Positions 55,185 through 64,000 of a stretch of 64,000 nucleotides of DNA are shown here, piece after piece. The position numbers and the translations under genes were made by a program. Below the pieces are notes generated by a model. The model ran no database searches and had not been told where the DNA came from. It worked only from the letters and a program-made list of their open reading frames with translations. Position 1 is the first letter of the stretch, and the number at the start of each line of letters is the position of its first letter. The stretch comes from Candidatus Accumulibacter sp. ACC003 (GTDB lineage: Bacteria > Pseudomonadota > Gammaproteobacteria > Burkholderiales > Rhodocyclaceae), in the NCBI RefSeq assembly GCF_907163085.1, contig NZ_CAJQTX010000005.1, forward strand, positions 1-64,000, given 5' to 3'.

Positions 55185-56561
55185 ATGGACATCGCGCTAC
55201 TCGTCTTTCTGATCCTGCTCAATGGCGTCCTGGCGATGGCCGAGATCGCCGTCGTTTCGTCGCGGCAGTCGCGTCTGCAAAAGCTCGCCGATGACGGCAA
55301 CGCCGGCGCCCGCTCGGCGCTGCAGCTGAACCGCGCGCCGGCAAACTTCCTGTCGACCATCCAGGTCGGGATTACCAGCGTCGGCATCCTCAGCGGCGCC
55401 ATTGGCGAAGCGGCACTGGCGGTGCCGCTGACCGCCTGGCTGGCGACTTTTCCGCCGCTGGCGCCCTACGCCGGCGGTCTGGCGCTGACGCTGGTGGTCG
55501 TCGCCGTGACCTATTTCGCTGTGGTCATTGGTGAACTGGTGCCCAAGCGCCTCGGCCTGCTGGCGCCGGAACGCGTCGCCGCGCTGATGGCGCCGCCGCT
55601 GAACGGGTTGTCGCGCCTGGCGCGGCCGCTGGTCTGGCTGCTCTCGTCATCGTCGAGCGTGCTGTTGCGCCTGCTCGGCGCGCCGCGCGAGCAGAGCTCG
55701 TCGGTCAGCAACGACGAAATCAAGCTGTTGATGCGCCAGGGCGCGTTGGCGGGAACCTTCCACGCCAGCGAGCAGGAAATCGTCGCCAACGTCCTGCGCC
55801 TCGACGAGCAGCACATCCGCGAGATCATGACGCACCGCAAGGACATCTATCTGCTGGACCTCAACGACAGCGACGAAGCGATCCGCAATCGCCTCGCAAA
55901 CAGCCCGCACAAGCGCGTTGTCGTCTGCCGCGATGGTCTCGAGCAGATCGTCGGGGTGCTGCGCACCGGCGATCTGCTCAAAGGCGCGCTCTTCGGGCAG
56001 CCACTGGCGATCGAGTCCTTCGTCCGGCCGCCGCTCTACGTGCCGGCCAGCGTGACCACGACGCAGCTGCTGGAAACCTTCCGCCGGGCGCGCCAGCAAT
56101 GTGCGCTGATGATCGACGAGTACGGCGAATTGCAGGGCCTGGTGACGCTTACCGACGTGCTGACTTCGATCGTCGGCGATCTGCCGGTCTACGATACGCC
56201 CGCGGTCCAGGACGTCGTCGTTCGTGAGGACGGCTCGTGGCTGGTCGATGGCGGGGTCAGCATCGAACGGCTGCGCAGCGTCGTCAAGATCAGCGGCGAT
56301 CTGCCGGGTGAGGACGAGAACGCTTTTCATACCGTCGGTGGCTTGATGATGTACGTGCTCGGGCGGATTCCCGCGCCATCCGATTACTTCGATCTCGCCG
56401 CGCTGCGCTTCGAGGTCGTCGACATGGACCACAATAGAGTCGATAAGGTATTGATCGCCAGGGCGCTGGCGATCGGCGGCGCGGAAGCGGCGGCGATTGC
56501 TTCGGATACGAGCGTCGCCGCTAGCGCGCGTAGCGCGTCGGATCGGCCAGACCAGCGGTGA
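55185..56561 (+). CDS. CNNM/CorC-family (DUF21–CBS–CorC_HlyC) membrane protein
   Basis: 458 residues. DUF21 membrane domain with four TMs, opening '[20 protein letters not shown]' and containing '[20 protein letters not shown]'. A pair of CBS domains follows ('[20 protein letters not shown]', '[20 protein letters not shown]') and a C-terminal CorC_HlyC domain ('[13 protein letters not shown]'). Members act in Mg2+/Co2+ export; the 'hemolysin' name is historical. The last 41 bases overlap queC tail to tail. Confidence 0.9.
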   Translation: MDIALLVFLILLNGVLAMAEIAVVSSRQSRLQKLADDGNAGARSALQLNRAPANFLSTIQVGITSVGILSGAIGEAALAVPLTAWLATFPPLAPYAGGLALTLVVVAVTYFAVVIGELVPKRLGLLAPERVAALMAPPLNGLSRLARPLVWLLSSSSSVLLRLLGAPREQSSSVSNDEIKLLMRQGALAGTFHASEQEIVANVLRLDEQHIREIMTHRKDIYLLDLNDSDEAIRNRLANSPHKRVVVCRDGLEQIVGVLRTGDLLKGALFGQPLAIESFVRPPLYVPASVTTTQLLETFRRARQQCALMIDEYGELQGLVTLTDVLTSIVGDLPVYDTPAVQDVVVREDGSWLVDGGVSIERLRSVVKISGDLPGEDENAFHTVGGLMMYVLGRIPAPSDYFDLAALRFEVVDMDHNRVDKVLIARALAIGGAEAAAIASDTSVAASARSASDRPDQR

Positions 56562-57228
56562 CAAAACCGGCCCGCCGCAAGCGGCACGAATCGCAAATTC
56601 CGCAGGCACGACCAAGTTCATCGGCCTGGTAACACGAAACGGTGAGCGCGTAATCGACGCCGAGCGCCGCGCCACGCGCGATGATCTGCGCCTTGCCGAG
56701 ATCGATCAGCGGCGCGTGCACGCGCAAGCGGGCGCCTTCGACGGCCGCTTTGGTCGCCAGGTTGGCCATTCTTTCGAAAGCCTCGATGTACTCCGGGCGA
56801 CAGTCGGGATAGCCCGAGTAATCGACGGCGTTGACGCCGACAAAGATGTCGCCACTACCGAGTACTTCGGCCCAGGCCAGCGCCAGCGAAAGCATGATGG
56901 TATTGCGCGCCGGCACGTAAGTGACCGGGATGCCCGGCGCGATTCCCGTTACCGGCACGGCGATGGCGTCGTCGGTGAGCGCCGAACCGCCAAAATCCTC
57001 AAGCGACAGACGCAAAACGCGGTGCGCGTGCGCGCCAAACGCGGCGGCAACAGCCGTCGCGGCGTGCAATTCGGCGCGATGGCGCTGGCCATAGTCGATC
57101 GACAGGCAATGGCAGGCAAAACCGGCGGCACCGGCAATCGCCAGCGTTGTCGCCGAGTCGAGGCCACCCGAGAGAAGGACGACGGCGCGCTTATCGGGCG
57201 AACGATCGATGGGGTCTGCAGTGGTCAT
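56521..57228 (-). CDS. queC: 7-cyano-7-deazaguanine synthase
   Basis: 235 residues. The PP-loop '[16 protein letters not shown]' binds ATP, and the C-terminal zinc site is '[14 protein letters not shown]' with an upstream Cys. It converts 7-carboxy-7-deazaguanine plus ammonia to preQ0 in queuosine synthesis. No other que gene is adjacent. The C-terminal coding end overlaps the convergent CNNM/CorC gene. Confidence 0.95.
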   Translation of the reverse strand: MTTADPIDRSPDKRAVVLLSGGLDSATTLAIAGAAGFACHCLSIDYGQRHRAELHAATAVAAAFGAHAHRVLRLSLEDFGGSALTDDAIAVPVTGIAPGIPVTYVPARNTIMLSLALAWAEVLGSGDIFVGVNAVDYSGYPDCRPEYIEAFERMANLATKAAVEGARLRVHAPLIDLGKAQIIARGAALGVDYALTVSCYQADELGRACGICDSCRLRRAGFVTAGLADPTRYAR

Positions 57229-57430
57229 GAGCGTGGGCTCGAAAATGGCTGCCTGGCCGCGGCCAGCCGTATCTTGTCGGCGACAAGCGACGCCGCGCCG
57301 AGACGCCTACCGACCGGCCCAGCGGCCACCGGCTGGCGTGTTTCGCTGTCGCTGCCGATGGGCATCTGCTGTGCCGCAACGGCCAGCCGGCTTGCCGAGC
57401 CGATCTGGCAATCATCCGGCAAGTGGCGGC

Positions 57431-57922
57431 CTAGAACGGGATGTCGTCGTCCATGTCGTCGAAACTCGGCGCCTTCTTGGCCGGCGCCGAGCGCGCCGCG
57501 CCGCCAGCGCCGCCGCCGGGGCCACCGGACGACGGCATGCTGCCGCCGTAGTCGCTTTCGTCGCTCGACGATGGCGAACCCATGCCTTCGCGGCCGCCGA
57601 GCATTTTCATCTCGTTGCCGGTGATTTCGGTGGTGTAGCGCTCGTTACCGTCCTTGTCTTGCCATTTACGCGTCTTCAGGCTGCCTTCCACGTAGACCGA
57701 CGAGCCCTTTCTCAGATACTGGCCGGCGATTTCAGCCAGGCGACGGAAGAAGACGATGCGATGCCACTCGGTGGCTTCCTTCTTTTCGCCGGTCTGCTTG
57801 TCTTTCCACGATTCCGAGGTGGCGATCCTGATGTTGCAGACGGCGTCGCCGTTTGGCAGATAACGCGTTTCCGGATCGGCGCCAAGATTGCCGACGAGAA
57901 TCACTTTGTTGACCGAAGCCAT
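57431..57922 (-). CDS. ssb: Single-stranded DNA-binding protein
   Basis: 163 residues. The OB-fold covers residues 1–110 ('[20 protein letters not shown]', '[20 protein letters not shown]'), followed by a Gly/Ser/Pro-rich linker and the acidic protein-interaction tip 'MDDDIPF'. It coats single-stranded DNA and recruits repair proteins. It follows the MFS gene, in the ssb–MFS–uvrA neighbourhood usual in proteobacteria. Confidence 0.96.
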   Translation of the reverse strand: MASVNKVILVGNLGADPETRYLPNGDAVCNIRIATSESWKDKQTGEKKEATEWHRIVFFRRLAEIAGQYLRKGSSVYVEGSLKTRKWQDKDGNERYTTEITGNEMKMLGGREGMGSPSSSDESDYGGSMPSSGGPGGGAGGAARSAPAKKAPSFDDMDDDIPF

Positions 57923-57981
57923 GTTGCCTCCCTGGATGTGCAGTACGAGAAGAGAAGATCGCGATTATAGAGCCTGCGCCG

Positions 57982-59187
57982 TCAGGCCGGCACTTGCCGA
58001 CGGCGTAGCGCCGGCATGATCATGGTCGTCGACAGCGACAGCCAGATGACGCTCAGCAGCGCGCCGCAGCCCCACACGGCGCCCGGACCGACGTACTTGG
58101 ATAGCGCGCCGCCAAGGACGCCGCCGGCAAACAGGCCGAGCGCCTGCGTGGTGTTGTATACGCCGAGCGCGGCGCCCTTGGCGTGTGCGGGTGCGATTCG
58201 CGCAATCAGCGACGGCTGCGTCGCTTCGAGGATGTTGAAGGCGATGAAAAAGAGCGTCAGCCACAAGGCCAGCCAGTAAATACTGCTCGACAACAGGCCG
58301 AAACCAATCTGCACGACGAGCAGCAGCGCCACCGCGGCGTTGAACACCAGTTTCATGCGCCCGTAGCGCTCGGCGGCGATGATCGCCGGGACCATGACCA
58401 CGAACGACAGCAGCAGCGCCGGCAGATAGAGCTTCCAGTGTTCGGCGACCGGCAAGCCACCGGTGCTGATCAGCTGTGATGGCAGCAACACCCACATCGC
58501 GGTGAGCATCAGGTGCAGCGCAAAGACACCGAAGTTCAGGCGCAGCAACTGGCGATTGGTGAGGACTTCGACAAAGCTTGGCCAGGTCGGCTGGCGCGGT
58601 ACCGTCGGCGCGACCGGCACCACCTTGAGGACGACGAAGATCGCCAGCAGGGCCAGGACACCGGTCAGCACGAAGATTCCGGGCATGCCGATGCTGACAA
58701 AGAGTAGCGGCGCGGCGACCATGGACACCGCAAAGACCATGCCGATCGACGAGCCGATCAGCGCCATCACCTTGGTCAGATGCTGCTCGCGGGTGAGGTC
58801 GGCGGCCAGCGCGGTGACTGCCGCCGAGATCGCGCCAGCGCCCTGCAGGACGCGCCCGGCGATCACACCGTAAATGTCGCCAGCCGAAGCGGCGACGAAA
58901 CTGCCGACGGCGAAGAGAATGAGCCCGAAGACAATTACCGGCTTGCGCCCGAAGCGATCGGAAGCGGCACCGTAGGCGATCTGCAGGAAGGACTGCGTCA
59001 GGCCATAGGCGCCGAGCGCCATGCCGACCAGCGCGATGTCGTGGCCGGAGGGCAAGTCTTGCGCGTAGATGGCAAACACCGGCAGGATCAGGAACAGGCC
59101 GAGCATACGCAAGGCGAAGACCGCTGCCAGGCTGATACCGGCGCGCTTCTCCTGGCTGTTCATGCGGTCAATGGTAGGCGCGGACAT
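57982..59187 (-). CDS. MFS transporter (YajR-like)
   Basis: 401 residues from the ATG at 59187; an ATG at 59163 is also possible. Twelve predicted TMs, with the MFS loop motif 'GAASDRFGRKPVIVFGLILF' after TM2 and 'LQGAGAISAAVTALAADLTR' in TM4–5. The drug/proton antiporter type is favoured by the general sequence, substrate unknown. It lies between ssb and the divergent uvrA. Confidence 0.85.
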   Translation of the reverse strand: MSAPTIDRMNSQEKRAGISLAAVFALRMLGLFLILPVFAIYAQDLPSGHDIALVGMALGAYGLTQSFLQIAYGAASDRFGRKPVIVFGLILFAVGSFVAASAGDIYGVIAGRVLQGAGAISAAVTALAADLTREQHLTKVMALIGSSIGMVFAVSMVAAPLLFVSIGMPGIFVLTGVLALLAIFVVLKVVPVAPTVPRQPTWPSFVEVLTNRQLLRLNFGVFALHLMLTAMWVLLPSQLISTGGLPVAEHWKLYLPALLLSFVVMVPAIIAAERYGRMKLVFNAAVALLLVVQIGFGLLSSSIYWLALWLTLFFIAFNILEATQPSLIARIAPAHAKGAALGVYNTTQALGLFAGGVLGGALSKYVGPGAVWGCGALLSVIWLSLSTTMIMPALRRRQVPA

Positions 59188-59209
59188 ATGGGATTGGCGA
59201 TTCGGGGAT

Positions 59210-59269
59210 TTAATGTGAAAGTCGCGTCTGCGATTCACGAAGCTTCCTTCTCGCCGCTGTGGGAGAAGG
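59210..59269. repeat. 60-bp dispersed intergenic repeat, copy 2
   Basis: Shares TTAATGTGAAAGTCGCG with copy 1 at 16653 and then a similar tail. This copy contains a hairpin CCTTCTC...GAGAAGG. It lies 23 bp upstream of the MFS start codon, the same position class as copy 1. Confidence 0.6.
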
Positions 59270-59421
59270 GCCGGGATGCGACGGGGAATTCAGGGGGCAA
59301 GTGGCGGGAAACAGTCATGACCATCATGATCGGAAGTGTCTCGAATTGTCATGAGCGTTGGTGCCGACTGCGGAATTGCGTATATTAGCAGGTTTGCTCA
59401 AGCCCCTCAGGCTGGCAACCA

Positions 59422-62310
59422 ATGGACGAGATTAGAGAAATACGGATCCGCGGTGCGCGTACGCACAACCTGAAGAACATCAATCTCGACCTGCCGCGCA
59501 ATCGGCTGATCGTGATCACCGGTCTTTCGGGTTCCGGCAAGTCGTCGCTGGCCTTCGACACGCTTTACGCCGAAGGGCAGCGCCGCTACGTCGAGTCGCT
59601 GTCGGCGTACGCAAGACAGTTCCTGCAACGCATCGAGAAGCCCGACGTCGACCTGATCGAAGGCCTGTCGCCGGCGATTTCGATCGAGCAGAAAGCGACC
59701 AGCCACAACCCCCGCTCGACCGTCGGAACGGTCACCGAAATCCACGACTACCTGCGCCTGCTGTTCGCCCGCGCCGGCACTCCTTACTGCGCCGAGCACT
59801 TGCAGGCGCTCGAATCGCAAACTGTTTCGCAAATGGTCGACCACGTTCTCGCCTTGAGCGAGGACAGCCGGCTGATGATCCTGGCGCCGGTAGTCGCCGA
59901 CCGCAAGGGCGAACAGCTCGAGCTCTTTGCCGAGTTGCGCGCGCAGGGTTTCGCGCGCCTGCGCGTGGACGGCCAGATCTACGAGATCGACGCGCTGCCG
60001 AAGCTCGCCAAGACGCGCAAACATACTGTTGACGTCGTCGTCGACCGCCTGAAGGTGCGTGCCGACAGCCGCCAGCGGCTTGCCGAGTCATTCGAAACGG
60101 CGCTGCGCCACGCCGACGGCCGCGCCATCGCCTACGAGATGGATAGCCAACGCGAGCACTTCTTCTCGGCGCGCTTTGCCTGCCCGGTGTGCTCGTATTC
60201 GCTGCCCGAACTCGAACCGCGAATATTCTCGTTCAACAGCCCGCTCGGCGCGTGCCAGAAATGCGACGGCCTCGGCGTCATTCAATTCTTCGACCCGAAG
60301 CGCATCGTCGGCCATCCGGAACTGTCACTGGCCAGCGGTGCGATCCGCGCCTGGGACCGGCGCAACCCCTTCTATTTCCAGATGCTCTGCTCGCTGGCGG
60401 CGCACTACGGTTTCGACGTCGAAACACCGTTTGCCGACCTGCCCGAGAACATTCAGCAGATCGTCCTCTACGGTTCCGGTCGCGAGCAGTTGCCGTTCGA
60501 GTATCTCAACGAGCGCGGACGCCGCAGCGTCCGGCAGCACAGCTTCGAAGGCATCGTCGTCAATCTCGAGCGCCGCTACAAGGAGACCGACTCGCAAGCA
60601 GTTCGCGAAGAACTGGCGCGGCTGATCAGCAACCAGACGTGTCCGTCTTGCCACGGCAGCCGCCTGCGCGAGGAGGCACGCAACGTGCGCGTCGGCGTGC
60701 GGGCGAACGCGCGCACGCTGCACGAACTCAGCCGCATGCCGCTGACCGAGGCACGCGACTACTTCCTGGCACTGAAGCTGCCCGGCAACAAGGCGCAGGT
60801 CGCCGAGAAGGTGCTCAAGGAGATCGTCAGCCGGCTGCAGTTCCTGATCAACGTCGGCCTCGAATACCTGTCGCTGGACCGCTCGGCAGAAACGCTGTCC
60901 GGCGGCGAAGCGCAACGCATCCGGCTTGCTTCGCAGATCGGTTCGCAACTGACCGGCGTGATGTACGTCCTCGACGAACCGTCGATCGGCCTGCATCAGC
61001 GCGACAACGAACGCCTGTTGAAGACGCTGCAACAGTTGCGTGACATCGGCAATACCGTGATCGTCGTCGAACATGACGAGGAAGCGATTCGCGGCGCCGA
61101 TTACGTCGTCGACATCGGCCCGGGCGCCGGCGTCCATGGCGGCTTCGTCGTCGCCGCGGGGACGCCGGCCGAGATCGTCGCCAACCCGGCTTCGCTCACT
61201 GGCGACTACCTCGCCGGCCGCCGGCGGATCGCACTGCGCGCACAGCGACGCCGGGCCGACCCCGAACGACTGCTGCAGATCGTCGGCGCGCGCGGCAACA
61301 ACTTGCAGGACGTCACCGCCGACATTCCGGTCGGCCTGTTTACCTGCATCACCGGCGTTTCCGGCTCGGGCAAGTCGACGCTGATCAACGACACGCTGTA
61401 TGCCGCCGCGGCCAGGCACCTGTACGGGTCCAGCGCCGAGCCGGCGGAACACGATCGCATCGTCGGCCTCGATCACTTCGACAAGGTGATCAACGTCGAC
61501 CAGAGCCCGATCGGCCGCACGCCGCGCTCGAACCCGGCCACCTACACCGGCCTGCTGACGCCGATCCGCGAACTGTTTTCGGGAATTCCGGAAGCCCGCG
61601 CGCGCGGCTACGGCCCCGGACGCTTCTCGTTCAACGTCAAGGGTGGACGCTGCGAAGCCTGCCAGGGCGACGGCGTGATCAAGGTCGAAATGCACTTCCT
61701 GCCCGACATCTACGTACCCTGCGACGTTTGTCACGGCAAGCGCTACAACCGCGAGACGCTCGAAATCCACTACAAGGGCAGCAACATTCACCAGGTTCTG
61801 CAGATGACCGTCGAGGTCGCGCGCGAATTCTTCGACGCCGTGCCGGTGATCGCCCGCAAACTGCAGACGCTGGTCGATGTCGGTCTGAGCTACATCACGC
61901 TTGGCCAATCGGCAACCACGCTCTCGGGCGGCGAGGCGCAGCGCGTCAAGCTGGCGCTCGAACTATCGAAGCGCGATACCGGCCGAACGCTCTACATCCT
62001 CGACGAGCCGACCACCGGCCTGCATTTCCAGGATATCGAGATGCTGCTGGCGGTACTGCACCGGCTGGTCGACCACGGCAATACGGTGGTCGTCATCGAA
62101 CACAATCTGGACGTTATCAAGACCGCCGACTGGCTGCTCGACCTCGGCCCGGAAGGCGGCGCTGGCGGCGGCCGGATTCTCGCCGCCGGCACGCCGGAGC
62201 AGATCGCACAACTCGCCGGCAGCCACAGCGGCCGCTTCCTGGCGGCCCTCCTGGCCCGCGCCGAAAATGCCGTTACAATCGCCGCCAGCGCTTCGGCAAG
62301 CGGCGATTGA
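59422..62310 (+). CDS. uvrA: Excinuclease ABC subunit A
   Basis: 962 residues. Two ABC modules: Walker A '[14 protein letters not shown]' and '[14 protein letters not shown]'; signature motifs '[14 protein letters not shown]' and '[14 protein letters not shown]'. Zinc modules: '[10 protein letters not shown]...CQKCDGLG' and '[20 protein letters not shown]' with '[10 protein letters not shown]'. It finds bulky DNA lesions and loads UvrB. It is divergent from the MFS gene. Confidence 0.98.
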   Translation: MDEIREIRIRGARTHNLKNINLDLPRNRLIVITGLSGSGKSSLAFDTLYAEGQRRYVESLSAYARQFLQRIEKPDVDLIEGLSPAISIEQKATSHNPRSTVGTVTEIHDYLRLLFARAGTPYCAEHLQALESQTVSQMVDHVLALSEDSRLMILAPVVADRKGEQLELFAELRAQGFARLRVDGQIYEIDALPKLAKTRKHTVDVVVDRLKVRADSRQRLAESFETALRHADGRAIAYEMDSQREHFFSARFACPVCSYSLPELEPRIFSFNSPLGACQKCDGLGVIQFFDPKRIVGHPELSLASGAIRAWDRRNPFYFQMLCSLAAHYGFDVETPFADLPENIQQIVLYGSGREQLPFEYLNERGRRSVRQHSFEGIVVNLERRYKETDSQAVREELARLISNQTCPSCHGSRLREEARNVRVGVRANARTLHELSRMPLTEARDYFLALKLPGNKAQVAEKVLKEIVSRLQFLINVGLEYLSLDRSAETLSGGEAQRIRLASQIGSQLTGVMYVLDEPSIGLHQRDNERLLKTLQQLRDIGNTVIVVEHDEEAIRGADYVVDIGPGAGVHGGFVVAAGTPAEIVANPASLTGDYLAGRRRIALRAQRRRADPERLLQIVGARGNNLQDVTADIPVGLFTCITGVSGSGKSTLINDTLYAAAARHLYGSSAEPAEHDRIVGLDHFDKVINVDQSPIGRTPRSNPATYTGLLTPIRELFSGIPEARARGYGPGRFSFNVKGGRCEACQGDGVIKVEMHFLPDIYVPCDVCHGKRYNRETLEIHYKGSNIHQVLQMTVEVAREFFDAVPVIARKLQTLVDVGLSYITLGQSATTLSGGEAQRVKLALELSKRDTGRTLYILDEPTTGLHFQDIEMLLAVLHRLVDHGNTVVVIEHNLDVIKTADWLLDLGPEGGAGGGRILAAGTPEQIAQLAGSHSGRFLAALLARAENAVTIAASASASGD

Positions 62311-62505
62311 GCCGCCGCCCTGGGCCACTGGACGCGTGCCGACAAGCCGCTGGCTGCGCATCTGCGAACTGCCGAAGCCGAAAAAACTTGTTTGGCGGGC
62401 GTCGAAACCATGCCAGAATTGCAGCCTTTGGCGCCCCGTTCACCGGCCGCCGCGTAAATTTCCGTACTAGCAGCAAAGACGGTTTTAACCACCAAAGGAG
62501 ACAAT

Positions 62506-62787
62506 ATGAACAAGTCCGAAATGATCGACGCTATCGCCGAGCGCGCCGAGCTCTCCAAAGCAGGCTCCGCAAAGGCGCTTGATGCCGTTATCGACACGAT
62601 CGTCGAAACGGTAGCCAAGGGTGAAGCGGTAACCCTGGTTGGTTTTGGCTCCTTCAAGGCCAGCGCGCGTGCGGCACGCGAAGGAAAGAACCCGAAAACA
62701 GGCGACAAGATTCAGATCCCCGAGACGGTCGTCCCGAAGTTCGCCGCCGGCGCAACGTTCAAGAGCAAAGTTGCCGGCAAGAGCTAG
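62506..62787 (+). CDS. hupB: DNA-binding protein HU
   Basis: 93 residues with AAAGGAG upstream of the ATG. The HU fold is complete: 'MNKSEMIDAIAERAELSKAG', 'VTLVGFGSFKASARAAREGK', the DNA-binding arm tip 'NPKTGDKIQIPE' and 'VPKFAAGATFKSKV'. A nucleoid protein that bends DNA. hupB is the closer match by eye; hupA cannot be excluded. Confidence 0.95.
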   Translation: MNKSEMIDAIAERAELSKAGSAKALDAVIDTIVETVAKGEAVTLVGFGSFKASARAAREGKNPKTGDKIQIPETVVPKFAAGATFKSKVAGKS

Positions 62788-62860
62788 CCAGCCAGCCGCG
62801 TCCATCGCGGACGCTTGACCCTGCCTCTTGGCAGTCCATCACCCTATAGGAGTCCTGCCC

Positions 62861-63466
62861 ATGCGTATCCGCACCGCTATCCTCACCGCCGCCCTTGCCC
62901 TTCTGCCGTTGGCCGCAGCGGCGCAACAGCCCGCTACCGCCGAAGCGCTGACCGCAGTCGGACCGGGCCACTTTGCCGGCGTCGTCGAAGCTCAGGTGAC
63001 CCTGGTCGTCGAGGCCATCGATCCGGCGTCGCGCGGCCTTGTCCTGCGCGACGACAAGGGCGAAAAAATGGCGATCATCGCCAGCGACGCCGTCAAGAAC
63101 TTCGCCCAGATCAAGGTCGGCGACCAGGTCATCGCCAGCTACACGCAGGGGCTTGACATTACCCTGGTCAAGGACGGAAAAGCACTTCGCGAGCGTGTCG
63201 AAAGCACCTCGGGAGGCTCCGCAAAGCCGGGTGAAAAGCCCGCCGCCCAGGTCGTTAACGAAGTCGCCTTCATCGCCGACGTGACCGCCGTCGACCGCAA
63301 GAAGCAGGTGATTACACTGCGCGGCGCCACCAAGACCGTCAAGCTGAAGATCAAGGACCCGGAACAGCTGAAGCTGATCAACAAGGGTGACCAGGTCGAG
63401 GGTGTGTATGCCCAGGCGCTGGCCGTTTCCGTCGTCCCGGCAGGCAGCAAGGCGAAGAAGAAATAA
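62861..63466 (+). CDS. Small exported protein of unknown function
   Basis: 201 residues from the ATG at 62861, with AGGAG eight bases upstream. A signal peptide (about 1–21, 'LPLAAAAQ') leads to a repeated beta-rich module: 'TLVVEAIDPASRGLVLRDDK' with 'IKVGDQVIASYTQGLDITL', then 'ADVTAVDRKKQVITLRGATK' with 'INKGDQVEGVYAQALAVSV'. The internal duplication suggests two OB-like beta barrels. No known family is recognised. The C-terminus is Lys-rich. Confidence 0.75.
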   Translation: MRIRTAILTAALALLPLAAAAQQPATAEALTAVGPGHFAGVVEAQVTLVVEAIDPASRGLVLRDDKGEKMAIIASDAVKNFAQIKVGDQVIASYTQGLDITLVKDGKALRERVESTSGGSAKPGEKPAAQVVNEVAFIADVTAVDRKKQVITLRGATKTVKLKIKDPEQLKLINKGDQVEGVYAQALAVSVVPAGSKAKKK

Positions 63467-63530
63467 GAAGAAACACGACGCGCCTCTGCCGTCGCGGCGA
63501 CGGCGCGCGATCCTCGGGCAACTCCCGGGA

Positions 63531-63559
63531 TTGACGCGCCAAATCGCGACACGTAGAAT
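63531..63559 (+). promoter_or_regulatory. Sigma-70 promoter of tRNA-Ala(CGC)
   Basis: TTGACG (63531–63536), a 17-bp spacer and TAGAAT (63554–63559), 12 bp before the tRNA. Confidence 0.75.
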
Positions 63560-63571
63560 CCGTGCGGGTTC

Positions 63572-63647
63572 GGGGGCATAGCTCAGCTGGGAGAGCGTCT
63601 GGTTCGCAATCAGAAGGTCGGCGGTTCGATCCCGCCTGTCTCCACCA
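63572..63647 (+). tRNA. tRNA-Ala (anticodon CGC)
   Basis: A 76-nt cloverleaf with encoded CCA. Acceptor GGGGGCA/TGTCTCC keeps the alanine G3–U70 pair. The anticodon arm TCTGG-TTCGCAA-TCAGA gives CGC, reading GCG, a frequent codon in this GC-rich genome. Confidence 0.92.
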
Positions 63648-63822
63648 AGTAATTCAAACACTTAGCCCGGCTCACAAGGTCGGGATTTTGCTGTCTGGCG
63701 CCCGTGTAGCCACCATGTAGCCAGATTCGAGCAATCCGAATCAATCCCGCCAAAGGAAAACTTGGCGCGGTGCCGGGTCATTGGAGCAGCACTCTCGCTC
63801 AGACCAAGAGGGGGGGTTAAGC

Positions 63823-64000
63823 AATGTGTACGCGTTTCCGTCGTTTGCGCTCCGTAGCGCTGCTCCTATCGGCAGCCGCCGTATATTCAGCCAGTACCAG
63901 CGTGAGCGCAGCCAGCTACACCTTTACCGATCTAGGCACGCTGGGGGGAACCTCTAGCTATGGCTCTGGAATCAACAACGCAGGAAAAGTTATTGGGAGT
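63823..64000 (+). CDS. HAF-repeat exported protein, N-terminal part (cut by window edge)
   Basis: From an ATG at 63823 the frame stays open to the window end: 59 residues. A signal peptide ('MCTRFRRLRSVALLLSAAAV', cleavage near residue 30) is followed by 'YTFTDLGTLGGTSSYGSGIN' and 'NAGKVIG', the start of the HAF repeat found in extracellular proteins that often end with PEP-CTERM. Such proteins are often exported to the surface. The C-terminus is out of view. Confidence 0.7.

Overview
The window is high-GC (roughly two-thirds G+C in the housekeeping genes) and looks like a betaproteobacterium of the Rhodocyclales type. Support comes from familiar betaproteobacterial gene orders (fmdB–DUF502–aspS–nudB; ssb–MFS–uvrA; pilB–pilC–pilD; tRNA-Ala(GGC)–tRNA-Glu(UUC)), PEP-CTERM and HAF-type exported proteins, and an acetate permease of the SatP type. 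A 'Candidatus Accumulibacter'-like organism fits, but that is inference, not something the sequence proves.

Layout. 1–6.5 kb: end of an alpha-2-macroglobulin gene, pbpC, a SEC-C/TPR/O-GlcNAc-transferase-like protein and a DUF3750 protein. 6.5–13.6 kb: a pile of three insertion sequences at one target upstream of a tRNA promoter. Element A (DUF4338 gene plus DDE transposase) is interrupted by element C (large DDE transposase) and abuts element B (DUF4338–ISAs1 fusion needing a -1 frameshift). Target duplications and terminal repeats can be read for all three. 13.6–18.8 kb: two tRNAs, bacterioferritin, a zinc efflux/acetyltransferase/dtd operon, a ParDE-like toxin–antitoxin pair and a TehA-like channel. 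18.8–28.9 kb: a variable region with a solitary SLATT gene, an IS91-type element with a frameshifted tyrosine recombinase, an IS66-type element (tnpC plus a third DUF4338 gene) inserted inside a roughly 310-bp MITE, an AT-rich NACHT/STAND NTPase gene with a nuclease-like N-terminus, and a second MITE inserted exactly at its stop codon.

28.9–49 kb: ratA, glnS, arsC, a PEP-CTERM SGNH hydrolase, a MacB-like permease, a hipA remnant, a Cache protein beside satP, DUF302 and CWC proteins, then the fmdB–DUF502–aspS–RNase–barstar–nudB operon, type IV pilus genes pilBCD and maeB. 49–64 kb: an atypical EF-G paralogue, plsB, a lytic transglycosylase, a CNNM/CorC protein, queC, ssb, an MFS transporter, uvrA, HU, a small exported protein, tRNA-Ala(CGC) and the start of a HAF-repeat gene.

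The strongest threads are: (1) DUF4338 (DruA-like) proteins tied to three unrelated transposase types by 4-bp overlaps or fusion; (2) a candidate nuclease–NACHT defence protein in an islet marked by MITEs and IS66; (3) two homopolymer frameshifts that restore mobile-element genes by -1 slippage; (4) a secreted RNase/barstar pair embedded in a housekeeping operon.
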